From positions 372,001 to 436,000 of the forward strand of contig JAALGY010000044.1 of NCBI GenBank assembly GCA_032358165.1: a stretch of 64,000 nt of DNA, read 5' to 3'. A program made the translations under genes and the position numbers. Under the pieces are notes generated by a model. That model made no database searches, was not told the origin of the DNA, and worked only from the letters and a program-made list of their open reading frames with translations. This document shows positions 26,248 to 37,200 of the stretch, one piece after another. Position 1 is the first letter of the stretch; each line of letters starts with the position of its first letter. This DNA comes from Diplosphaera chodatii. Taxonomy: Eukaryota; Chlorophyta; Trebouxiophyceae; Prasiolales; Stichococcaceae.

Positions 26248-28263
26248 TCAGATGGACGTCGTCAAGTTGTGGCCTGCGACCTGGACTGTCAAGGCCTTAT
26301 GCATGCCCACTGCATGTGACCCTGTCATGCGCCTGGCGCCTGTGGCAGCTGCACCTGCTGAGTGGTGGGGCCGGGGCCGCAGGATGCCGTGGTTGTGCCA
26401 CACCAGGGTGCGCACGCCCGCCCTGGCGGCTACCGCCTGCACCAGGAGCAGGAGCTTGTGAACCAGCCTGACGTGGGCTCTGAGTGGTGGACAGCCCACA
26501 GCAGCAGTGCCAAGCACTGCATGCCACCTTGAGCACGCGTGCAGGGATGCGTGTGGCCGGTGTGAGACTTTCCTTGAGCGGCATACACGTAGCAGGCATG
26601 CGTCAGGCAGCCGGCTGTCCGCAGCAAACCTGTTTGACGCTGCAGGGCTTGCACTGGGGAAAGAGCTGCTGCGGCGGCGGCCCCACCGGCAGCTTCAGCA
26701 TCGCCCGCATGCGCCGCAGCGCCTGCACAGCATGGCATCGTTGCTGGGCGATGCAACCACTCCACAGTTGCCTTCATGAAACCTCACAGCACCAGCATGG
26801 CCTGCTGCGCATCGTTGCGCTGTGTTACATCGCTCAGCCATGGCACCCTGGCACAAGGCTCTGTGCTGTGGCGCCACTTGGTGGGGTGCCACAACAACTA
26901 TACGTACCCGGTGGAGCACCCCGAAGCGCTGGGTGCGGGTGCCGTGAGCCCGGCGGGCGGCGGCCACCCTGCGCCGCGTCTGCGCGTCGAACAGCGCCAC
27001 CAGCTCCTCCACCTGCTCGTTCGGCCGCTGCACCCCTGCGCACGTGCACAGCCAGAGTCGAAACACACCATGTGTGGTTCACACCATCCAGTAGGTCGCC
27101 AGGTGACCTCTTGTCTAAAAGCACCCCGGCATGTCAACCGATATGGCGTGGTGCAGAGCTGCTGAATGAGCACGTCTGAGACACGAGCAGAGGTCTCCTT
27201 AGACAGGGACAACAGGCCGTCTGCTTCATGACACGCAGGCGGCATACCCAGCGCCTTCATGACGCTCTTCATTGTCCGGCCGCTGCTGCCTGGCTTGCTG
27301 CTCAGCAGGTCCTTATATCCCACACCATACACCTGTTACTAGCATACAACCCGTCAGACCATGTCAAGGGGTGCATGGTGTAGCAGCACTGCTACTCACT
27401 GCTACCACGAAATAGTGCCCAAGCACATGCAGCGGACAATGGGCGCCGGAGTGGCCTATCGTTGTCAGCGGGGGCACAGTTGATGGAGCAACATCCCATG
27501 TGCGCTCCCATTCGACAGGTCACATACAGAGGTGATGCAACAGGCAAGAGAAAAAAAAAACGCGGCTCACCTTTACGTTCGGTGGTATGTGGTCCGCAAT
27601 TGCGTCCCCGCTGCGCCGCCCGCAATGGTGGCACCCGTCACTGCAGCACACAGGGTTGTCAGCATTAGTGCCTGAGCAGTCAGCGGCATGCAGCCTGCAC
27701 ACACATGCGCCAATTCGTCTTTCAGCACGTCCGTCGTGGTCAGACAGACCATGACAACATCGTGAACCCGCTGTGTGCAGTGCAACGATGCTGTGGCAGC
27801 ATGCATTCACCTCTCGAAGAACTGGCCGATCTTCTTCAGCTCGGAGGCGTTGCCGTACAGCGGCCCGTATTTCTGTTTGCTGAGCCGCACCGCCCGCGCC
27901 GGCAGCGACCGGCGCGCCAGGGCGCCCGGCTCGAACAGGTCGCTGGGCATGACCGCCCGGAACCTGCCGCCCAGCGCCTGTGACAGCGTGCAATCGTCAC
28001 AGTACCGCCCTGAAACGTGCCTTGCGACCGAGACTCAGGACTTGCTGTAGTAGTGTGGCGCCCACCCCATACCCATATGCTTTCTGGCTTGTCGAGCAAG
28101 CCCACAGCACTGGCCGTGCCGGGATTGAGACCTGCAAGCAAGTGGGTGCTTGCAGGGCAGCCCACCCGCCACAGCAGCACGCCGCCGACTGCATCCACCA
28201 GCAGGTCCTGCCGCCGCACGGCAGCCCACAGCGGCTGTGGCTGCTGGCGCCTCGTCCCACGGC

Positions 28264-28300
<37 letters not shown>

Positions 28301-28921
28301 AAGCCCCATCCGCACATGCCGGAACGCCTGGGGGCACAATGCACAACGAGTGAAGCCCCGTGTGCTGTTGCACCCTTCGCAGGCTGGCACGATGAACTGG
28401 TTTGAGGATGTCAATGGCATGGCGGCGCGCAGCACGATAGCTGTGCAGATCCAGTGCAGGTGCAGTGTGCGGTGTATCACCTGGCCAGCTGCTGCGGACG
28501 CTGCTCCGATGCCAAGCGCGCCCATGGCCGAGGCCAGCAACGGTGTTGCTGAGGACACGCGCAGCGCCATGCCGGCACCCTGCAGCAAGTTTGCAAGCCA
28601 GTGGCTCAGAATGAGCTTACCTCGCCCATCTGCCTTACAAATAATAACTATCAGGTGCAACGGTCCACCTTACAAACAGAATATGCACAGCACATGGGTT
28701 TGGGCAGGCATGCAGATCACCTGTGCCGCCTGCAGACCGAGGCCAAATGTCAGTGCTGATGCCGCGATTGGTACGACATACGGCGCTGCAGGTCGAAGGT
28801 ACCCAAGAAACGCTCCGATATCGCTGTATGATGCATGAATCGGAAGTGAGGGACACGAAGCAGGATTGCAGGGGATGCATTGCAAGCTTAGCCAGATCGC
28901 GCACCTGTCATGCTGAGGCAT
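26248..28921 (-). CDS. Conserved membrane protein with split zinc-binding module
   Basis: I do not have a name for this family, but its parts look conserved. The ATG at 28921 splices (GACAG|GTGCGC) into DIGAFLGYLRPAAPYVVPIA then ASALTFGLGLQAAQ, a membrane segment. A second hydrophobic exon reads RVSSATPLLASAMGALGIGA. Next come a poly-Gln tract (near 28266-28300), RQDLLVDAVGGVLLW, GRFRAVMPSDLFEPGALARR, ELKKIGQFFER, then CHHCGRRSGDAIADHIPPNV. Two exons (GYKDLLSSKPGSSGRTMKSV; VQRPNEQVEELVALFD) separate this from RRMRAMLKLPVGPPPQQLFP plus QCKPCSVKQ, then VAARAGVRTLVWHNHGILRP. CxxC, Asp-His and CxxC resemble an HNH-like or treble-clef zinc site. All joins near the end keep phase 0. The stop at 26248 assumes the last exon is read through; an alternative GTGCAG donor would extend it left. 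Confidence 0.65.
28264..28300. repeat. CTG/CAG trinucleotide tract
   Basis: About twelve CTG triplets in a row on the plus strand, read as CAG (Gln) codons on the minus strand inside the zinc-module membrane protein. Such tracts are prone to length change between isolates. Confidence 0.9.
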
Positions 28922-29573
28922 GCTGCTGAGTTTGGCTGAATCTCGTCAAGTGCGTTCAGCGGATCATCCGGTGATACAGACGCTCTATGGAGCCAACGCC
29001 AGCTTCATTGTCTCAACATCGTCAACCATTGTTCTACCTTGGACAAGCCCATCCGGAATGCAGGCATGTACACCCGCTCAGCTGTGCAGATAATGCTGTT
29101 ACAGGCAGCAAACTGCACGCCGCAAGATGACGGAGCGACGCTGCCCTTTGTTGCGGTGAGAATGGCGCCTCAAGCATGCTGCAAAGTGCCATTTCCCAGC
29201 TTAGTGCAGCTGCTGTCCAAGGCTTCGGATATCAAGCGACGCCCTTCAGATCTGACTGGACAGCCCGATACATTTTGTTGCCAAAGTGAATTGCTGAAGT
29301 CCTTTCAGATGATTGCTGAGCAGCAGCCACACCTATGACGTGGACGTGATGTGCATCTGATCAATTGCAACCTCTGAGCTTGCATGCAGGAAACCTCCAG
29401 TTGCACCCGTCCTCCAATGATGGGGTTTGCACCGTGTTCGCTGCATGTTACCAGCAGCCATTTATCGCACTGCCGGTTGCGGCATGCATGCATGTATGCA
29501 TGCTTATGTGCTGCTGTGCAGGTCAGCACATTGCACGCGCGCTACCATCTAATGCCGCCGCTGGGTTGCCGGC
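28922..29573. other. Gap between the zinc-module gene and ACBP
   Basis: 652 bp upstream of one minus-strand gene and downstream of the next. No exon-like stretch with conserved sequence was seen; it should hold the ACBP 3' UTR and the promoter of the zinc-module gene. Confidence 0.3.
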
Positions 29574-29879
29574 TCACTCGGTGTAGTCTTTCAACGCGGG
29601 GTGGTCCTCCCAGTTCGCATTGTCGCGCTCCAGCAGCGCAATGTACTGGCGCTTGGCGTCCTCTGTGCTAGTGCCCTTTACCTCGTTCCAGGCGTCCCAC
29701 TTGGCACGCGCCTCCAGCTGCACCGCCCACGGCTGGGAACCCTTCACATCACCCTCGGTGGCCTGCTTGTAGTAGCTGTAGTAGAGCAGCTTCGTCTCGT
29801 TGCTGGAATTCGCCTTCGGACCGTTACGGATCAGCCATACAGCCTTGTTGAAGCGCTTGTCCAAGTCAGCGTCTGCCAT
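29574..29879 (-). CDS. ACBP: Acyl-CoA-binding protein
   Basis: Small cytosolic carrier of long-chain acyl-CoA esters. The ATG at 29879 starts MADADLDKRFNKAVWLIRNG; 101 residues in one exon, close to the 86-92 of the classic family plus a short tail. The signature is LLYYSYYKQATEGDVKGSQP followed by ARAKWDAWNEVKGTSTEDAK and RQYIALLERDNANW. The Tyr and Lys residues that hold the CoA moiety (YYKQAT, AKWDAW) are present. The frame is open 24 codons further upstream to 29951 (a non-ATG codon), but the inner ATG gives the canonical start. TGA at 29574. The tail WEDHPALKDYTE is unusual but short. Confidence 0.95.
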   Translation of the reverse strand: MADADLDKRFNKAVWLIRNGPKANSSNETKLLYYSYYKQATEGDVKGSQPWAVQLEARAKWDAWNEVKGTSTEDAKRQYIALLERDNANWEDHPALKDYTE

Positions 29880-30967
29880 GTCTGCAGATCTTCTGAATGG
29901 ACCTGTCCAGGGATCTGCTCCCTTGCCGTCCAACCGCTGCTGCGCTTGCAATGCGAGTTTGCTTCAAGAACGTACGTCCACTTCTAAGTCAGCTCCAGCA
30001 ATCGTATGAGGGCATGCAAACAGCAGACGCACCACAGCTTGCAAGAAATACATTACAGATCGTGGGTCAAAGAGGCAAGATGTCAGGCCCTGTGGTAATA
30101 TGTAGGCGCGACATGCAGTGCAGTTCCTGGCTGGGATGGCATCGAAGGCAGGTCGGGCTTGGACGTCTCGAGCTCTCGACAGGTTTACTAGCTACACATG
30201 ACTGTGCCGCCGCAACAACAAGGAATTGCGGGCAAAACCCAGCCTTGCCGGCGGTCAAACCTGGTGACATGGATTGGACATCCCCTGTCCCCTTGTTGGC
30301 CGCACAGCTTCAACTGTGCCACGAACAAATCAAATGGTGATCACTGACCTATCAAACAATGTAATGTCCTCTGACAATGCTCCCTTGCTGAAGTTGGTGC
30401 ACGGCATGTTGTAGCCGGCCCGTCAAACCACACAACAGAACCACACAATGAAACGCAGGTGCTGCAGTTCTAATCTAGGCTGCGCGCTGCGCAGAGTCTG
30501 CTTCTCCGGGTGCCGACACTGGTGTCAAGATCATGCTGTCTGCCTCACTACTTCGATGTCTCAAGCTTAACTACTGCAGTGCAGTGCATCCCAAAGATCC
30601 CGCTGCTGTCTCACATACTTGAGCTGAAGGCGGTGTGCTGCTGATGTGGAGGAAGGCTGCAGGGGCCGCAAGGCAGTCGTGCGAAGGCACGAACGCTGCC
30701 CTGTGCCCATGCTGCAGCAGCGCCAGCAATGGGTGTGCCGGCCGCGGCTGGTAGGCCGCTGGGCACACCAATTGCTTGGCGTTCAATTGGGGGTCGTTGC
30801 TGCAAATGAAGCCTGCCGCAGAAAACCCATGCTGAAACCACCCGCTGCAGGCGGCTGCTGACCGCCTGGCAACAGCTGTGCCATGTGTCCACTGCTGCTC
30901 TGACGCGGCTGTCTGACGTTGCACTGCTGCCTTCGGCGCCGAGATGGCAACGCTGCAGGCGCTGCAC
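29880..30967. other. Long gap between ACBP and the expansin-like gene
   Basis: 1.09 kb with lower GC in its first half. Open frames on both strands (for example 30571-30924 on the minus strand) lack any recognisable domain. Nothing else is supported here beyond the presumed ACBP promoter and the 3' UTR of the next gene. Confidence 0.3.
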
Positions 30968-32704
30968 TCAGCGCAGCATCTTGCGGCCCATCATGATCTT
31001 CTTCGCCGTCGTCGCACGCTGCAGGGCAGGAAGCCAAGCGATGTTGATATTTAGCATCGATGAAGCAGCACAGCTTCAGTGTGGCTGCAGCAGCAGGGCA
31101 CTGTCACCAAGAGCTCGTGTTGTGGCGTGTCGGGCTGATCATGACATGGCGGTCAAGTGGGACACTGGAATCAGATGTTGTCGGTGAACCACATACCGTA
31201 TTATACAGCCGGCGCAGGCGCAGCGCGTTCTTGTACACGTTGCCGTACTTAGTGGTCTGCATAACCTTCAGCCACTTCTTGGCCTGGAGGGTGAAGAAGA
31301 TGTACGAGGCGCGCGCCTTCTTCTGGGCTGCCGTCACTGCAGCGGCACAGCGGCAGCAGGGTTAGGTACCGACCATGCACAGGCATCGATGCAGGGACTC
31401 CTTAGCAGCGAAGGTTGCATACAGCGCAACAGCATGCGCCACCCTGCATCGTCCGAACTGGGCAAGTCCAGTAAGCCTACACCTTGAGGTGTAACAGGTA
31501 CGGGGAATGGGTGACTCACGGGGCTTGGGTGCCGGCTTGGGGGCGGGCTTGGGCGCGGGCTTCCTGACGGGGACCACCGCGCGGCCCGCGCTGGAGGACT
31601 CCACCTGGTTGCTGCCTGCGCCGTCCTCCACCCAGTACCACTCGATGCCCCACCGGCCGTCGCCGCCGATGCCCAGGTCCAGGTCACCGTACTTGCACTC
31701 TGCAGCGAAAAACAGCAGCGCCCGTCAGCTCGCAACCAAGATGCAGGCAGCAGCAGCACTCTCTTGGCAGCGCTTGCAGCTTGCATGTGCACTGCGGACC
31801 GAGCTTGGCAATCAGCACGCACCTGGGCACACGTTGGTGACCTGCCCCTTCTGCCAGCTGGTGGAGATGGGGCTGCCGCCGCTGCCGCTGCCGGTTCCGC
31901 GGAACATGAGCTTCTTGCCGCAGAAGTTGGTGCCGCCGTGCGGGCCGGCCTGCGACGCAACACTACGTCTCAGGCCTCCATGTTGGAAACCCGTCGGGAG
32001 CCCAGTCCAGTTCTGACACTTGTGAGGATCAGGCACACAACCCCTGCAATAGAGAACCTCGTGCATGTGGCGGCGCTGCCCTCGTGCGGTCACAACACAG
32101 TTATTGCATGCACATGGTTCCTTGCGATGCTCACCTGTGGCTGGTTGAGAGCAACACGGACGCCATACTGCCCGCCCGACGGCGGCCAGGGCTTGCCGGC
32201 ATTGGGAACGTTGCCCGCGCAATAGCCTGGAAATGGGTAGGACGGAACTTGGTCAGCAGAATTGTCTCCAGAGAGTGCGCCGAGAGATCCACACATGACT
32301 CAGGCACTTTACGAAAGTATCACTGCGAGCTGGGATCTGCCCAGTACCACATGCATGCAGCGGCGCTCCCCACCTGCCCAGCCGTTGTCGCCGTAGTATG
32401 TGCCTGCAGCATGTGATGAGCATCTGTGAGCCGCTGAGTTTGCTGCATGAGTGAGGCCGGTGGCAGCGCGTGTACAGCCTGAGCGCCGCAAACCGCGCAC
32501 GACTGCAGCAGGTCGGGCAAAAGCGCACACCACGTGCCGGCATCGAAGAGCTTTGTACTATCACCAGTCAGTCGTGCAGCCCGGATACGGACAGCAACTC
32601 GGGGCATATGATCATCGCTCACCGTCGCCTGAGAAGGTGGCCGCGACGCACGAGGCGGCTGCCAGCAGCACCGCAGCCGTCAGGGCGAACTGCTGGGGGG
32701 CCAT
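30968..32704 (-). CDS. Secreted expansin-like (double-psi beta-barrel) protein with basic tail
   Basis: The ATG at 32704 opens a clear signal peptide, MAPQQFALTAAVLLAAASCV followed by AATFSGDG. Joined exons give TYYGDNGWAGGYCAGNVPNA, KPWPPSGGQYGVRVALNQPQ, AGPHGGTNFCGKKLMFRGTG, SPISTSWQKGQVTNVCP and CKYGDLDLGIGGDGRWGIEW. The TYYGD start, paired cysteines and DLD region match the DPBB barrel of expansins, barwin and RlpA-like proteins. A linker VPVRKPAPKPAPKPAPKPR follows, then an unusual basic C-terminus: TAAQKKARASYIFFTLQAKK, WLKVMQTTKYGNVYKNALRL and RATTAKKIMMGRKMLR. All tail joins are in phase (CCCC|GTGAGT, ACG|GTATGT), with TGA at 30968. A wall-loosening or wall-binding role is inferred from the fold; no catalytic residue was assigned. 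Confidence 0.78.
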
Positions 32705-34271
32705 GCTGCGATTACTGCGCGAGGGTCGATGCGTCTGCTGGGGGTAGGATGGCGGCTGCACGCGTCTGGCGTCCAGGGACCTGCATGGAACGCACAAGTC
32801 AGCAGGACACTATCAGATGGGGGTGCCAGCCGTGATCAGGGGTTGCCACGGGGGCGCCGGGGGTCGCAAGACCCGTAAAGTTGGTTCAGCCGACGCCCTG
32901 CAGATCGACGCCGTGTGCTGATCATTTGTGTGGGTGACCCGCGCAAACGGCCTTTGAACAGAGGTATCAATAGACACCTGGACGGCGGGGCTGCTTCGAG
33001 CGGCGTCGATGCCGAAGCGCGCGTCGACACCCCCAAACTGGAGCTGATGCCCTAGTATGGCGCGCGCAAGACACGACAGAGGCGGCATACAGCACATGCG
33101 AAGCTGCCTGCTGCTGATGCACCCAGGATACTACGGAGACGTTATGCCGCAACCGGCGACCAGTCTGCGGCATGCGAGCGGACGGGGCAGAACGACGTTT
33201 TGAACTTTTGGGGTCCAACGCCTCCCAACACGACACATTTCGTGCACAGCAGATGGCCCCCCAGCTGCTGGGAGCCAAAACAGTGGCATGCTGTCGACCT
33301 GAAGCGAGCGAGCGACGTCATAGGGGTGCAGTTTGCCTGCACGCAGTCCATCCCCCAAACGAGGCCGACCCACAGATGGCGGCTGTATCCTTCACCCACC
33401 CGCAACTCGCGCCCACGTGTAAACGCGGACGATTCATGACAATGGACGCTGAGTGGGGTCAGTAGGCACCAACAGACACCCCACGACGCCCCAGCCTGTT
33501 GAAGTAAACGAACAGGAGTCGCCGCCTGACCTGTTGTCGCGAGACGTGTTGCAGATGTTGATGGTCGTCAGCGGCGATGCCCAGACAGCTCACAGGAGGC
33601 GACTCCGGCTGCGGGGTGGCGCGTGAAAGTGAAAGTGAGTGGTGCAAGCGGGGCACCGTGCAAGTCAGTCTGTCCAGCTTTCTCGCACGTGACCCTGTCG
33701 GACAGTACGCTGCCAGACTGACTGGCCAGCTATGACAGAAACGCGTCGTCAGATGACACCCGCTGCGCTTGCGCGTTTGTGGAGCAGAATTGTACTTGTG
33801 GGAAACACTTGAAGGCTGATACACTAGGATTGGTTCAGTTGCAAACCTCATACGCTACGACCCCTTGTGCTTGAACCGCCGTTTGGCGACCACAAGCTCC
33901 AACAGCCTGGAGCCAGCTGGAAGTTGGTAAGCCACAGAATATACGGCATCTGGCGCGCTTTGGGGCCACAACCCCAACGGCAGCGCGCGCTGGTGCGGCT
34001 GCTGGGCCGGCAGCTACCGACAGGTCGTGTGAGTCACCACAGGTGCAGAAGTCTACAGGGTACAGGGACCAACACATCAGTATCGGAGGGGTTGACACAA
34101 CACAAGCAAGTTGCCACGGGCAGACAGGCACAACCAGCAACCGCAATCACCGTCCAAACTGGCACCTAGCCTCCTGCATAGCTTGACACGCTGTGCAACG
34201 CCCCCGTTTCGGGCGGTCTCTGGCTGCTCATCACATTTATAAATTTATTATTAAATTTTAATGGCAGAGGT
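32705..34271. other. Longest gap, upstream of the expansin-like gene
   Basis: 1.57 kb without a supported gene. Part of it (33200-33800) is poorer in GC than the genes. It contains an AT-rich run at about 34234-34261, just 3' of the F-box gene stop, likely in that gene's 3' UTR. Open frames at 33131-33465 on both strands show no coding character. Confidence 0.35.
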
Positions 34272-37200
34272 CTACAGTGGCGGCACCCGCAGCCGCCGTC
34301 CGAGCGTCAGCTCCGCAGCGCCCGCCTCCAGCCCAAACACCCGCCGCAGCTTGCCCCTGCATTCCGCATGCCAGCTGCAGCATCTGCATCCCGTGTTGCG
34401 CTGTGAATGAGCCTGATTCCACACATCACCTTCCGCATGGCCGCTGTTCTCACCTGTCCAGACTGCAGCAGGTGTTGCCCATGCCGGATGAAGACCGCTC
34501 GAGGTCACACGGGCCGAGCTGACTTTCAGCCTCTCTGTGAGACTGCCACTCTCTCAGCGATACGGGCAAATGCACCTGGTGCGGCTGGCACGCCCTCGCG
34601 TGGCGTCGTCAGGCACATCCAGCTCCAGCAGCAGCTGCAGGATCTGCGGCTCCAGCGCTGCGGCCGGCTGCGGGGACGCTCCCCGCGCGCTGGGCGGCAG
34701 GCTGTCGTCCGGCAGCAGCGCCGCCTGCAGCTGGCCGCGCAGGGTGTAGCACAGCACCACCTGCAGCCGCACAGCACAACCCTGACGCTGCGAAGTAGCA
34801 AATCCTTGCAGCAGCCTGCGACCTCAACGGCACCGGCAGCAGGGTGTGCTGCTGTCGTTTTTGCCTCCTGAACAGCTCGAGGACCACGGACCACGACTAC
34901 GATGCTTGCAACATGGCAATGGCCCGCCGGGGAGCACAGCGGCAGGGCATATCCGGGCGCCACCTGCGAGCGGAAGGCGATGCGACCCAGCTGCGCCAGG
35001 GTGGGTGTGTCCTGCTCGCCGCGTCCCATCACCTGCGACAGTAGTTTTGCCCGAACCATTTCACACTTGCATGCCCACATGCACAGCAGCTGCCAGTGGG
35101 CATCGGCCTGTGTGCCACGAGGTGGTGGCGAGTGCGATGAGCCTCCAGCAAGCTCGTACTAGGATCACTACCCGGGTGACGCCATGCCATGACATCAGGG
35201 CCTTGCTCGCACCTCTGCAGCGCGCTCCGCCGAGACGCATTCTGACAGCAGCGTCATCAGCGGCACCACGGCGGCCAGCCACTCGGCGTAGTGCTGCCAG
35301 GCCGCCAGCACGGCCGCCCACAGCGCAGCGCCATCCATCCTGTACCACAGCCCCAGCCCGGCTGACGATCACACATGAGACTTGCTGCTGCAGAGGGGCC
35401 AGCCATGCGGATGGCGATCACGGATGGTGAGCAACAAGGCAGCGCACTTGGAAGCACCGGCACCTAGGCACGGTACCCAAGCACAGTGGCGAGCACCCTT
35501 GTCGAGTGCAGCGGGTGCACGAATTCCCACCTGTGTGACGTGAGCGTGCACAGCTGGAAGGCCAGGCCATCCGCGGCGGCGGTGAACGCCGCCGCCACCG
35601 CCTCATATGCCAGCGACCAGGACAGCCTTGTCAGCTTGATGATCGACCGACGGATTCCTGAGCACTCCGTGAGCTCCCCATCCTGTAGTAGCAGGAGGTC
35701 TGCATCGTCACACTACTGAAGGGTGATGATGCACATGGGCAGCCTGAAATGCGCTTAGGCTGCCCATGTGCTGGTCTCAGGCTGATCGCGATGCACCCTG
35801 CCGACACATATGGTAGCCTAACGCACAACATCCACGGATCACCGTCCAGAGGTCGCACAGCGCGATGCGGATTTTGTCGTGCGTCTGCCACTGCGACTCG
35901 AAGCGGCACCCGATCTGGCCTGCAGGGGTGTGGAGGAAGGATCAATGGCGCAGTGGAGCAGCACGTGTCGGCAGATGTCACGTCCAGCCCCACGGCATGC
36001 GCGAGTCAGGCCCTCAGCCCAAACTCATGGGGCCTCCCGCGGGGACCAAAACAAACGATCAGGTACAGCAGGACACCCAGGGCGGGGATCAAAACAAACG
36101 ATCAGGTACAGCAGGACACCAAGCCCAGCAGCCGCCGCAGGTGGATCAGCCGGTCTGATGGGACAGCCGTCAGCAGGGCGTGGGAACAGGGCGCGCCTGA
36201 CACGGCCTGGCTCTTGGCCAGCAGCAGCTGCAGGCCAGGGGCGGAGGCGAACGCCTCCTCGACGCCCGCCGCCGGGCTGTACGCCCGCCTGCTGCTGCTC
36301 CGGCTGGCGGCGCCGCCGCCGCAGCCAATGCTGCTGCCGCTGCCGTTGCCGCTGCCGCTGCCGGCCCCGGCTGCCGGCCCCACCGACGGCAGGCCCTCTG
36401 CGTGCAAGAACTGCCGCGCCAGCCGCCGCGGCAGCCAGGGCGCGGCCGTGGCTGCAGCTGTCAGCGCAGCCCGCAGCGCCTGTTGCGCAGGGGTGCAGCC
36501 CATCACCTCAGCAGGAAATCGTGGAACACGGTGCAAAGCGCCAACCACTTTGACGCCCATCTGCTCACTTGCCATTATAGTGCACCGGGACCATGCCGGT
36601 GCATGCGGCGCTCACCTGGTGCTGGCCGTGCGGCCCGCTGCGGGGGTAGTAGAGGCGCGTCCAGCCGCCCTGGTGCTGCTGCACGGTGATGCCGCCCACC
36701 TCTGCAGCCGCCGGGGCTTCCGGGGTGCTGGGCTCAGCAGCAGGGCCTGCCGATGGCTCCCCCTCGGCTGCCGCCTCCAGCTGCGCCCGCTGCTGCGCGG
36801 GCTGGCCTGCCTGGCCGGCCTGCCGCGGCTGCGGGTGCAGGATCAGGTGCGCCGGCGGCTGCATGATGGGGCTGGGCCCCAGGGCCGGCGGCTGCTGCGG
36901 GGACGGCTGACTGCTGCCGGGGAGCGGGAACCGTGTCGCGCTGAGAGGGCCCCACCATGCAGACTCCCCCCTGCAAATGCAGATCCGCTTTCGTACACGG
37001 ATGAAGAGTTGGCCTGCGAACGAGAACACGGAAGACAGCAATCAGCAGACGTCATGCGGTGTTGTGGCCACCTGGCGCCGGCTGCACCCTGCTTCCGCTG
37101 ACGCAGCTCCTCGTGGCGCCGCTTCCTGATGCGCTGCCCTTCCGCCTGGCTGCCGTGCCCCGGGCTGTCCTGCGCTGCCGTCGCATCGACTGTGCTGTCG

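Noticed and set aside
25664..26461. 265-codon plus-strand ORF
   Set aside because: Cys-rich, erratic composition, no domain, and antisense to the last exon of the zinc-module gene.
28264..28300. CRISPR-like regular repeat
   Set aside because: It is a simple CTG triplet tract inside a coding exon, without spacers.
33131..33465. Overlapping ORFs on both strands in the long gap
   Set aside because: Short, with no conserved words or splice partners.
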